NCBI GenBank assembly: GCA_937901365.1 | Contig: CALCEF010000104.1 | Coordinates: 1 to 14,576 of the forward strand | Direction: 5' to 3' | DNA from: an uncultured euryarchaeote | GTDB lineage: Archaea > Thermoplasmatota > Poseidoniia > Poseidoniales > Thalassarchaeaceae | DNA length: 14,576 bases | In this document: positions 8,526 to 14,576 of the stretch, one piece after another | Layout: each line of letters begins with the position of its first letter | How positions within the stretch are numbered: the stretch's first letter is position 1 | Notes under the pieces: generated by a model | What the model was told of the DNA's origin: nothing | Databases searched by the model: none | The model's input: the letters and a program-made list of their open reading frames with translations, nothing else | Translations under genes and position numbers: made by a program

Positions 8526-9523
8526 TCCTCTTCATCTGGGGCTTCAGGAAGTGCCTCAAGGCAATCCACAACCATTTGTTGAGCATCTTCCAACTGCGTA
8601 GAATACATTCCCAAATGTTCCCTTACTGGAATGCCCATATCCCAGAAGAGGTCGCGGATAATCTCCATCGAAAGCCGTGTCATTCTCAGTGTGTTTGGGT
8701 CGACTGGCACCATTCCGGTAAATTTCGTGAGGATCGCCACTTCCTCAGGTGGGTCCATCAATCGCTCAAGTTGTTCATCGAGTTCACCTTCGATAATCTC
8801 CGCTTGACTTTCCATCGCATCAATGAGTCGAGACCTACGCTCAGCTTTGGCGGTAGCAATGGCGGCATCCCGTTCCTCATCAGATAGGTCCTCGTCGAGA
8901 TCAACACTAACTTCAGCTCCGAGAATCAGGTCATCAAATGCCAGTCTTAGCAAGCGTTCTAGGACATCATGGCCGATCTCTATGTCCTCATCCATTCGAG
9001 ATACCAAATCCTCAACAAATGCGGTATTGATGGCTCCATCTCCCAACAATTCTTTCAAAATCGGTAATGACCAAGAAGGATCTCCTGGCGTAACGCTAAC
9101 CTCAAAGAAACCAGTTCCGCTTCCGGTACGAATATCTGCAGGTGGCTCAACGAAGAGTTTCTTGGAATGTTTATCCAATTGAACGAGCAATCGACCCATG
9201 TCGACCGGTTTCTGCATGACCTCAGCCACCCCTGCCTTGGCTGCAGAAACCAAATATTCCTCTCCGACATTCGAGGAAAGAATCACAATTCTACATTTGA
9301 GTGCAAATTCAGGATCGGATGAAAGGCGGCTGGCGGCATCTATTGCATCCCCTGTTTTCCATTCACCATCGAGGAGGACTACATCGGGCATCGTTGCCAA
9401 TGCTGTACCCTCACATTGGCGCAGGGTCCCCGCCCGAGTCACAGAGTATTCCTCACGCTCAAGCGTGCCTGCAAGGAGGTTCCTGCGCCCCTCCTGCTCA
9501 TCTGCGACGATAATGGATGCCAT
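8522..9523 (-). CDS. Response-regulator receiver protein with unrecognised acidic C-terminal domain
   Basis: 333 residues. Residues 1-120 form a complete CheY-like receiver: acidic pair D8-E9, phospho-acceptor D52 in V-V-L-L-D, S83/S84 after a hydrophobic strand, and K105 in Q-K-P. All residues needed for phosphorylation and switching are present. Residues about 121-333 are strongly acidic, mostly helical by composition, and match no output domain I know: no helix-turn-helix, GGDEF, HD or kinase motif is visible. No histidine kinase is in the window. The gene starts 61 nt after the MoeB-like gene, with a perfect 7-bp palindrome ending 3 nt before the ATG and no clear SD, and it overlaps the VTT-domain gene by ATGA. 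Partner-protein binding is more likely than DNA binding, but that is inference. Confidence 0.85.
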   Translation of the reverse strand: MASIIVADEQEGRRNLLAGTLEREEYSVTRAGTLRQCEGTALATMPDVVLLDGEWKTGDAIDAASRLSSDPEFALKCRIVILSSNVGEEYLVSAAKAGVAEVMQKPVDMGRLLVQLDKHSKKLFVEPPADIRTGSGTGFFEVSVTPGDPSWSLPILKELLGDGAINTAFVEDLVSRMDEDIEIGHDVLERLLRLAFDDLILGAEVSVDLDEDLSDEERDAAIATAKAERRSRLIDAMESQAEIIEGELDEQLERLMDPPEEVAILTKFTGMVPVDPNTLRMTRLSMEIIRDLFWDMGIPVREHLGMYSTQLEDAQQMVVDCLEALPEAPDEEE

Positions 9524-9526
9524 TAG

Positions 9527-9543
9527 AACGGCCTACGGCCGTT
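9527..9543. promoter_or_regulatory. Perfect inverted repeat at the start of the receiver gene
   Basis: AACGGCC-TAC-GGCCGTT: 7-bp perfect arms with a 3-nt loop, ending 3 nt before the ATG of the receiver gene. It occupies the place where an SD would sit. It could be an operator, or an RNA hairpin affecting translation. A terminator is less likely because no T-run follows on either strand. Confidence 0.55.
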
Positions 9544-9584
9544 ATCGACGACCTTTGAACATGGTCCTTCCAAAAGTATGCACA

Positions 9585-10700
9585 TCAGTACTTCAGGACC
9601 GATGAATCAATCTCGGAGTGCCAAGCGTGGATGCCGCCTGCGAGGTTGAATAATTTCGAGGAATCATGGCCTGATTGCGATAGTGCGTAGGCAGCCATCG
9701 CCGAGCGCCCCCCGGTTCGGCAATACAACACAATGTCGCGATCTTTGGGCAGTTCGGTCAGCAATATTTCCTCGTGAGGAATCAACAAATCGGTCTCTGG
9801 GAGTGTGACAATACTGGCTTCCATGTTATTGCGAGTATCGATGAACAAAGGCCTCCAGCCCTGATGCCTCCTCTCGGTGTATTGTTTTGGAGAAATTTCA
9901 GCGAATGGCATTTGCATTGGCTTGATTCCACAGAACCCCTCGTAATCGATTAGTTCAGTCACGGGTTCTCTTTCGATTGCTGAAAAGCTCAGGGTTCTCA
10001 TCGACATGTCTAGAGCATCGTAGATTAGCAACCTGCCACGCAAAGGCTCACCGATTTCGAGTAGAACTTTGATCGCTTCAGTCGCTTGTATCGACCCAAT
10101 CACGCCGGGAAGCACCCCTAGTACTCCACCATCCTCACAAGAAGGTACAGATTCAGGAGGGGGTGGTGTTGGGAACAAATCTCGGTAGGTGGGTCCTCCA
10201 TCCAGATTGAATACAGAAACCTGTCCTTCAAATCTGTATATACTTCCATAGACCCATGGTATGCGAAGCAATTCACACACATCATTTACGAGGTAACGGG
10301 TTGGGATATTATCGGTCCCATCGATGACAATATCGTGTCCCTGAATCATCTCCATTGCATTTTCTGAGGTCAGTCGATCCGAATGAACATCAAGTGAAAT
10401 AGCGGGGTTCAGTTGGCGCAGACGCTGCATGGCTGAATCAGCCTTTGAGTCACCGACATCTTTGTCCGCATGCAGAATCTGTCGTTGCAAATTACTCCGT
10501 TCTATCGCATCATCATCGATGATGGTTAGGTGGCCGATTCCGGCTGCAGCAAGATACAGTAGAGCTGGAGAGCCGAGCCCACCAGCCCCTACACAGAATA
10601 CTCTTGATGACTTCAAACGGGCCTGACCAACTTCACCAATTTGAGGCAAAGTCAGGTGCCGCGCATAGCGGGCCTTGTCCTCAGGGGTCAGGTCCTCCAT
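9585..10700 (-). CDS. MoeB/ThiF-type adenylyltransferase fused to a rhodanese domain, zinc site lost
   Basis: 371 residues. The N-terminal E1-like domain has the ATP-binding G-A-G-G-L-G-S-P (38-45), catalytic R73 region, G-T-D-N with D130, and C188 in S-C-E-D-G-G-V-L-G, the position of the thioester cysteine of MOCS3/Uba4-type proteins. The C-terminal rhodanese domain (about 270-371) has the active loop C327-R-T-G-G-R-S and an L-A-G-G-I-H-A-W ending. Such proteins adenylate the C-terminal glycine of a ubiquitin-like sulfur carrier and thiolate it from a rhodanese persulfide, for molybdopterin or tRNA thiolation. The usual four zinc cysteines are absent: G-P-T-Y-R-D replaces the C-x-x-C region, and the second pair is deleted near 241-247. 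The start lies 9 nt after trxB, suggesting one operon. No carrier protein is in the window. Confidence 0.9.
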   Translation of the reverse strand: MEDLTPEDKARYARHLTLPQIGEVGQARLKSSRVFCVGAGGLGSPALLYLAAAGIGHLTIIDDDAIERSNLQRQILHADKDVGDSKADSAMQRLRQLNPAISLDVHSDRLTSENAMEMIQGHDIVIDGTDNIPTRYLVNDVCELLRIPWVYGSIYRFEGQVSVFNLDGGPTYRDLFPTPPPPESVPSCEDGGVLGVLPGVIGSIQATEAIKVLLEIGEPLRGRLLIYDALDMSMRTLSFSAIEREPVTELIDYEGFCGIKPMQMPFAEISPKQYTERRHQGWRPLFIDTRNNMEASIVTLPETDLLIPHEEILLTELPKDRDIVLYCRTGGRSAMAAYALSQSGHDSSKLFNLAGGIHAWHSEIDSSVLKY

Positions 10701-10709
10701 GACCTTCGC

Positions 10710-11642
10710 TCAGTGGACGTTGTCTTCAAGCCAACGCTCAGCATCTATCGCTGCTGCACAACCTTGGCCTGCCGCCGTAATCGCTTGGCGGTAACGTGTA
10801 TCGACGACATCTCCTGCGGCAAATACACCTGGGACATTGGTCATCGTGTGTTCCGTATGAATCAGATAACCTTCATCATCGGTCTCTACTTGCCCTCCGA
10901 GGAATTGAGTAATCGGTTTGTGTCCAATCGCAATAAACGCACCAGTGCAAGCGATTTCATATTCGCTACCATCACGGGGGTCTTCTAGAACAGCCCCAGT
11001 GAGGCCCTTTTCATCAGACAACCATTTCTTGACTTGACGGAACGTTTGAATCTCGATTTTTGGGTGATTGGCCGCTCGCTCATACATGACTTTCGAGGCT
11101 CTGAAAACATCGCGACGATGCACTAGAGTTACCTTGGATGCGAAGCGGGTGAGGAATGTCGCTTCTTCCATCGCCGAGTCGCCGCCCCCTACAACGATGA
11201 TTTCCTCATCGCGGAAGAATGCACCATCGCAGGTTGCACAAGTTGAGATTCCCCTTCCTTTCTGTTCATCTTCTCCTTCTGCTCCAAGCCAAATGGCTTC
11301 TGCACCGGTGCAAATAATCACAGCATTGGCGAAGAATTTCTCTCCCTCAGTTTCGACCATGAATGGGTGTGAACTGAAATCGACGCTGCCAACATTGCGA
11401 TCTTGCACCTCAAGGCCAAATCGCTCTGCCTGCGCTCTGAGATCCATCATCATCTCTGGACCACCGATTCCTTGTGGATAGCCAGGGAAGTTTTCGATAT
11501 CACTTGTGAGCATCAGTTGCCCGCCAGACATGTAACCAGCAAACATCAGTGGATTCAGCATGGCGCGTGCAGTATAGAGCCCGGCAGTATATCCTGCGGG
11601 CCCTGAACCGATGATGATGACATTGCGCACATCTTCGCCCAT
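10710..11642 (-). CDS. trxB: Thioredoxin reductase (NADPH)
   Basis: 310 residues, normal length. This flavoprotein reduces thioredoxin with NADPH. Visible are the FAD-binding G-S-G-P-A-G (12-17), redox-active C135-A-T-C138, NAD(P)-binding G-G-G-D-S-A (152-157), the H-R-R-x-x-F-R-A segment (175-182) that in this family reads the NADPH 2'-phosphate, and the C-terminal F-A-A-G-D-V with R-Q-A (274-287). All catalytic residues are intact. It is the first gene of the minus-strand run trxB, moeB-like, receiver, VTT protein. It faces the plus-strand hydroxylase gene across a 113-nt gap; upstream only a weak GATGACCT is seen, so the transcript may be leaderless or have a short leader. Its partner thioredoxin is not in the window. 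Confidence 0.95.
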   Translation of the reverse strand: MGEDVRNVIIIGSGPAGYTAGLYTARAMLNPLMFAGYMSGGQLMLTSDIENFPGYPQGIGGPEMMMDLRAQAERFGLEVQDRNVGSVDFSSHPFMVETEGEKFFANAVIICTGAEAIWLGAEGEDEQKGRGISTCATCDGAFFRDEEIIVVGGGDSAMEEATFLTRFASKVTLVHRRDVFRASKVMYERAANHPKIEIQTFRQVKKWLSDEKGLTGAVLEDPRDGSEYEIACTGAFIAIGHKPITQFLGGQVETDDEGYLIHTEHTMTNVPGVFAAGDVVDTRYRQAITAAGQGCAAAIDAERWLEDNVH

Positions 11643-11755
11643 AGGTCATCGGCGTTCACGACATCTCTTCAATCTTGACTGTCGTCAAACTGAACCAAAT
11701 TGGTGAACAGAATAAACAGCAATCCACATCTTTGATAAGTATAGATTCAAGGTTC
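11643..11755. promoter_or_regulatory. Divergent intergenic promoter region
   Basis: This 113-nt gap separates trxB (minus) from the plus-strand hydroxylase and must hold promoters for both. On the plus strand, TTTGATAAGTATAG (11731-11744) is A/T-rich and lies 12-37 nt before the candidate ATGs, so it could be a TATA-like element. On the minus strand, TTTATTCT (11711-11718) is about 70 nt before the trxB start. Both are weak matches judged by eye. Confidence 0.4.
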
Positions 11756-12799
11756 ATGTTGAGTTCAATGGACACATTGGTTGAGCCTGAATCGGTTGGA
11801 AGTGATGGGCTACCCATCATGCCAGCACCACCTGCATGGTACTGGATGTTACTTGGCCGAATCATCGTCCTGTCCATCGTCGGTTTCTCTCTATGGTACT
11901 ACCAGTTTGAATCCCTCATCATTGTCATTATCGTCTTCATCCTCGTGGTTCCGATGGAGAAAATCTTCCCCCGGCATCAGGGACAGAATGTTCGTCGACC
12001 CAAGTGGAAACTTGATGTGACGTATGCTCTTTCTGCTCCTTTTCTGAATATATTCGGCGTTATTTTCGCCGTCATCGTCGGTTTCTTCTCGTTCACATGG
12101 GCACTCGGTCTAATCGTCAATTACTTCGGAATCGTTGAGATGATTCCAGTCAGCATCCAACCTCTAGTCGCATTCGTTCTGTTCGATTTCGTTGGATACT
12201 GGGCGCATCGCTGGTATCACGAGGTCCCCGAACTTTGGAAATTCCATTCGATTCATCATTCTCCTGAGCATATGGATTGGATCAGTGGATTCCGCGTCCA
12301 TCCTCTGGATTTCGCTCTGATTGCACCAGCCTTCTTTTTCCTCGTATTCGCTGGATTCAACCCTGAGACCAGCGGCGTACTAGCAGCCCTGCAGATTATC
12401 ACAGGATTGTTCCTACACGCGAATGTAAGTTGGAGATTATGGCCCTTACATCGTCTCATTCAGACACCTGAATTTCATCACTGGCACCATGCGAATGAGA
12501 AGGAAGCCCATTGTTCGAATTACGCAGGCTTCCTTCCTCTTTGGGACATCATGTTTGGAACATACTACATGCCCGACGACAAGCGTCCTCAGGTCTACGG
12601 CGTGGATGAGGATGTGCCCGACGATATGCTGGCTCAATTGAGGTACCCCATTCGCGAATGGGCAAACCCTCTGAGATTCTTCCGCCATCCGTTCAAAACA
12701 ATCGGATCCTGGTGGAGATTCTACATGAAAATTCTGAGGGGCATTCGCCATTCGACTTTCCGAAAGCGAGGCCCCTTCTATCCTCCCTTCAGGGATTAG
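11756..12799 (+). CDS. Sterol desaturase/fatty acid hydroxylase superfamily membrane di-iron enzyme
   Basis: 347 residues from the chosen ATG. Several membrane segments (about 28-48, 50-68, 91-123, 133-149, 185-200, 205-223) enclose the di-iron histidine boxes: H151-R-W-Y-H155, H164-S-I-H-H168 and H241-H-W-H-H245, plus extra histidines at 182 and 221. This is the complete H-x3-H, H-x2-HH, H-x2-HH pattern of enzymes that hydroxylate or desaturate sterols, fatty acids or carotenoids with O2. The substrate in an archaeon is unknown; isoprenoid lipids or carotenoids are candidates. The open frame reaches back to a TTG at 11675, but the residues before 11756 look like non-coding leader. The ATG at 11768, with AAGTATAG about 27 nt upstream, is an equally possible leaderless start. 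The stop overlaps the ribH stop by convergence. Confidence 0.88.
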   Translation: MLSSMDTLVEPESVGSDGLPIMPAPPAWYWMLLGRIIVLSIVGFSLWYYQFESLIIVIIVFILVVPMEKIFPRHQGQNVRRPKWKLDVTYALSAPFLNIFGVIFAVIVGFFSFTWALGLIVNYFGIVEMIPVSIQPLVAFVLFDFVGYWAHRWYHEVPELWKFHSIHHSPEHMDWISGFRVHPLDFALIAPAFFFLVFAGFNPETSGVLAALQIITGLFLHANVSWRLWPLHRLIQTPEFHHWHHANEKEAHCSNYAGFLPLWDIMFGTYYMPDDKRPQVYGVDEDVPDDMLAQLRYPIREWANPLRFFRHPFKTIGSWWRFYMKILRGIRHSTFRKRGPFYPPFRD

Positions 12800-13188
12800 G
12801 ACATCGAAGAGATTGCAGCCACCGCAGCTCGTGCATGAGGTTCCAATCGTGGGCCAATATGCTCTGGCTCTGCTCCAGGACCTATGATGCCCAATCCGAC
12901 CGGCTTGTCCCAGGTGAGTTGTAAATCGATGATGCTCTTGATGACAGCCTGACCCATTGCAAGACCATGCTGAGTTTGTCCCTTCTCGATGATTCCAAGG
13001 CAAGCCGCCCCATCGATGTCATCTCTGCCCAACAATCGATCCAGGGCCAATGGAACTTCCATCGCTCCGGGGACCCACACAACATCATCAATTGTAAGTT
13101 CATGCTTACTCGCTTCATCAGATGCCCATTCAAGCATTTTTTCAACTTCTGATTGGTGAAATGATCCACACACAATTGCGATTTTCAT
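12796..13188 (-). CDS. ribH: 6,7-dimethyl-8-ribityllumazine synthase
   Basis: 130 residues, the short archaeal length. It condenses the ribitylamino-pyrimidine with dihydroxybutanone phosphate to give lumazine, the substrate of riboflavin synthase. Visible are G-S-F (8-10) where the aromatic ring contacts the substrate, V-P-G-A-M-E-V-P-L-A (39-48), I-E-K-G-Q-T-Q-H with catalytic H74, and D-K-P-V-G-L-G-I-I-G-P-G (94-105), which matches archaeal RibH. Distinction from the homologous archaeal riboflavin synthase rests on these motifs and on the separate riboflavin synthase next door. The start at ATG 13188 is set by AGAGGTGA 6 nt upstream; an in-frame TTG at 13194 is inferior. It is the last gene of the flavin cluster and its stop overlaps the stop of the convergent hydroxylase gene. 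Confidence 0.93.
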   Translation of the reverse strand: MKIAIVCGSFHQSEVEKMLEWASDEASKHELTIDDVVWVPGAMEVPLALDRLLGRDDIDGAACLGIIEKGQTQHGLAMGQAVIKSIIDLQLTWDKPVGLGIIGPGAEPEHIGPRLEPHARAAVAAISSMS

Positions 13189-13190
13189 TT

Positions 13191-13781
13191 TCAATCACCT
13201 CTACTTTCCATTAGCCGTTTGGTGGTCTCGACAACCGCTTGTGTCATCGCATCGATTTCAATATTCACATGGTCACCTACTCCCTTGCTTCCGAGGGTTG
13301 TGAGCCTCAGAGTCTCGGGGATGATGTGCACGTCGAATTCACCTTCACCACTTGTTTTTCCGACGGTGAGTGAGATTCCATCGACGGCAATGTAACCCTT
13401 CTCTTGGATGTATTCCGACATTTCCGAAGGGCATTGGATCGTATAGTCCTGATTTACTACGGCGACGATTTCTGCGGTTCCCATGATGTGGCCGCTCAAC
13501 AGGTGGCCACCCAATTCATCACCGAATTTTAGCGCCCGCTCCACATTGACATTGGAACCCGATGAGAGTGAGCCCAAAGTCGTCCTTTCGAGGGTTTCTG
13601 GAATGACATCAAAGGTCACAGTATCGCTGACGGATGTAGCGGTCAAACACACACCATCGATTGAGACAGAAGCTCCGATTTCAAGTCCTTCAGTCGATGG
13701 GATTTGTACATCGATGGTGACAACCGAATCTCTACGAACTGATTGAACACATCCGGTGCCCTGAATGATTCCAGTGAACAT
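13191..13781 (-). CDS. ribE: Riboflavin synthase, bacterial (alpha-chain, double-barrel) type
   Basis: 196 residues. It converts two lumazine molecules to riboflavin plus the pyrimidine precursor. It has the bacterial N-terminus M-F-T-G-I-I and two internally repeated barrels: G-V-C-L-T (43-47) with P-E-T-L-E-R-T-T-L-G (61-70), then G-I-S-L-T (135-139) with P-E-T-L-R-L-T-T-L-G (155-164). The linker D-E-L-G-G-H-L-L-S-G-H-I-M (88-100) resembles the E. coli form, which has I-M where many bacteria have V-D. Most archaea use an unrelated riboflavin synthase related to RibH, so this gene is probably of bacterial origin. The ATG at 13781 overlaps the ribL stop (TGATG) with GGAGG 9 nt upstream. A GTG one codon earlier is less likely. 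Confidence 0.95.
   Translation of the reverse strand: MFTGIIQGTGCVQSVRRDSVVTIDVQIPSTEGLEIGASVSIDGVCLTATSVSDTVTFDVIPETLERTTLGSLSSGSNVNVERALKFGDELGGHLLSGHIMGTAEIVAVVNQDYTIQCPSEMSEYIQEKGYIAVDGISLTVGKTSGEGEFDVHIIPETLRLTTLGSKGVGDHVNIEIDAMTQAVVETTKRLMESRGD
13195..13202 (-). promoter_or_regulatory. Ribosome binding site deciding the ribH start
   Basis: AGAGGTGA on the minus strand, 6 nt before ATG 13188 and inside the last codons of the riboflavin synthase gene. It favours the ATG over the TTG at 13194 and implies coupled translation. Confidence 0.7.
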
Positions 13782-14245
13782 CACTCACCGCCTCCAATTT
13801 CTTCTTGACGCTTTTGGGCCCATTGTAGGCTGAGGATTTTGTCGATGATTTTTCTAGTCCCATCCAAGTCTTCGGTCAATCCTTCGACACGAACCAACTT
13901 GATTTGATCAAATCCACGTTCATCTAGACCTGCACGAATCGCAGTTTCAGCATGTTCTTGGTCATAACCAATTGCAATAATATCGGGTTCAACCATCGGT
14001 AAAATGTCATACATAGGCACAGACGGAGGGTTTCCAACCATCGCGTGGTCAACCGGTTTCAGTCCTGCAACCATCCTTCTTCGCAAATCCTGGGATGTCA
14101 CCGGTTCATGCTTGCGCATGCGAACGGTATCGTCGTGTGCAATCACCACTGTGAGGTGATCTCCCAATGCCTTGGCTTGTTCAAGATAATGAAGGTGACC
14201 GGCATGCAGCAGGTCAAAAACACCAACAGCCATTACGCGCACCAT
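13781..14245 (-). CDS. ribL: FAD synthetase (FMN adenylyltransferase), archaeal RibL type
   Basis: 154 residues. It adenylates FMN to FAD. The nucleotidyltransferase fold begins with G-V-F-D-L-L-H-A-G-H (8-17), whose H14-x-x-H17 binds the nucleotide phosphates, and continues with R-R-R-M-V-A-G-L-K-P-V-D-H (55-67), I-I-A-I-G-Y-D-Q (89-96) and a C-terminal G-T-R-K-I-I segment (129-134) in place of the usual I-S-S-T motif. Conservation with methanogen RibL is strong in the middle, but other cytidylyltransferase-fold enzymes of this size (for example glycerol-3-phosphate types) look similar; the flavin neighbours decide for RibL. The ATG at 14245 has GGAGGGAT upstream (GGAGG at 6 nt). A TTG at 14266 would overlap ribB and was rejected. 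It overlaps ribE by 1 nt. Confidence 0.88.
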   Translation of the reverse strand: MVRVMAVGVFDLLHAGHLHYLEQAKALGDHLTVVIAHDDTVRMRKHEPVTSQDLRRRMVAGLKPVDHAMVGNPPSVPMYDILPMVEPDIIAIGYDQEHAETAIRAGLDERGFDQIKLVRVEGLTEDLDGTRKIIDKILSLQWAQKRQEEIGGGE

Positions 14246-14248
14246 TGA

Positions 14249-14256
14249 ATCCCTCC
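14249..14256 (-). promoter_or_regulatory. Ribosome binding site deciding the ribL start
   Basis: GGAGGGAT on the minus strand, with GGAGG 6 nt before ATG 14245, within the 17-nt gap after the ribB stop. It removes seven residues from the longest open reading. Confidence 0.75.
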
Positions 14257-14262
14257 ATTCAT

Positions 14263-14576
14263 TCAAAGGCCAAAAGCCCTCATGATTTCTTCCCCTGTCA
14301 ACATCGGTATGTCATGTCTAGATGCATAGGCTCTCGCATCCTCGACACTGAGTGCCCGATCACCATCAGGCTGCAGCATTTCGGCTCCGATTGTGCACGG
14401 TGCCAATCCAGCCAATCTAGCGATTGCAACAGCCAGTTCGGTATGTCCCTGTCGAGTCGCCAATCCCCCAGGGGCCTCTCTACACAATGGAATATGTCCA
14501 GGTGTCCTGAACTCCTTTCCAAGAGCAGTCATTGCCTCTATAGCATTAGAATCACTCATCTCATCAGCCAACTCAC
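14263..14576 (-). CDS. ribB: 3,4-dihydroxy-2-butanone 4-phosphate synthase, C-terminal half (cut by window edge)
   Basis: The last 103 residues are visible; the gene continues beyond the right edge. RibB converts ribulose 5-phosphate to the four-carbon unit used by RibH. The visible part has G-K-E-F-R-T-P-G-H-I (near 18-27), R-Q-G-H-T-E (40s), the A-R-L-A-G-L helix, an E-M-L..D-G segment and a C-terminal S-R-H-D-I-P-M-L-T-G-E-E-I. R-Q-G-H-T-E includes the conserved catalytic-site His. The pattern follows archaeal stand-alone RibB and there is no GTP cyclohydrolase II domain, because the frame ends 17 nt before ribL. It is the first visible gene of the flavin cluster. The catalytic N-terminal half cannot be judged here. 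Confidence 0.92.
   Translation of the reverse strand, partial: ELADEMSDSNAIEAMTALGKEFRTPGHIPLCREAPGGLATRQGHTELAVAIARLAGLAPCTIGAEMLQPDGDRALSVEDARAYASRHDIPMLTGEEIMRAFGL

Noticed and set aside
9527..9543. Palindrome as a transcription terminator of the MoeB-like gene
   Set aside because: No T-run follows on either strand and it lies only 3 nt before the next start codon, so a regulatory or initiation role is more plausible.
11656..11877. 73-residue minus-strand frame in the trxB/hydroxylase gap
   Set aside because: It overlaps the start of the hydroxylase on the opposite strand, shows no domain, and has no SD that I can see; most likely chance.
12446..13003. 185-residue minus-strand frame under the hydroxylase and ribH genes
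   Set aside because: It lies in the wrong frame over two well-supported genes, and its product has no recognisable motif.
14246..14266. TTG start giving a seven-residue longer RibL
   Set aside because: ATG 14245 has a strong SD at proper spacing, and the extra residues would overlap the ribB stop region without matching RibL N-termini.

Overview
The window looks like chromosomal DNA of a planktonic archaeon, most likely a Marine Group II euryarchaeote (Candidatus Poseidoniales) or a close Thermoplasmatota relative. The reasons are an archaeal-type RibB and a RibL-like FAD synthetase, a large acidic surface protein of the SBBP plus thrombospondin-type-3 style, and tightly packed, often overlapping genes with Shine-Dalgarno (SD) sites. 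The placement is inferred from protein style, not from a marker gene; there is no rRNA or tRNA gene in the window.

Thirteen genes fill the window almost completely; no gene-free stretch reaches 300 bases. Twelve lie on the minus strand and one on the plus strand. Read in the minus-strand direction from the right edge, the layout is: (1) a flavin cluster, ribB (cut by the window edge), ribL, a bacterial-type riboflavin synthase and ribH, with 17-nt to 1-nt junctions; (2) a lone plus-strand, three-histidine-box membrane oxygenase of the sterol desaturase/fatty acid hydroxylase superfamily, whose stop codon overlaps the ribH stop; (3) a divergent promoter region; (4) trxB, a MoeB/ThiF-rhodanese fusion, a receiver-domain protein and a VTT/DedA-type membrane protein; (5) a fused alpha+beta E1 of a 2-oxoacid dehydrogenase, an acyl-CoA dehydrogenase and a MobA/MocA-like nucleotidyltransferase; (6) a 1079-residue surface protein with a seven-unit beta-propeller, a calcium-binding type stalk, one membrane span and an intracellular tail.

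Functionally, the flavin cluster makes riboflavin from ribulose 5-phosphate and the pyrimidine precursor and then FAD. Flavin enzymes sit nearby (thioredoxin reductase, acyl-CoA dehydrogenase). The E1 and the acyl-CoA dehydrogenase fit consecutive steps of branched-chain 2-oxoacid breakdown. TrxB next to an E1-like/rhodanese fusion suggests sulfur transfer or sulfur-carrier activation. Several starts were moved inward to codons with a well-placed SD.

No defence system, CRISPR array, insertion sequence or prophage is visible. The points most worth a second look are the receiver protein with an unrecognised acidic C-terminal domain and a palindrome at its start, the loss of the zinc cysteines in the MoeB-like protein, the mixed bacterial/archaeal flavin cluster, the N-terminal extension of the fused E1, and the cytoplasmic tail of the surface protein.
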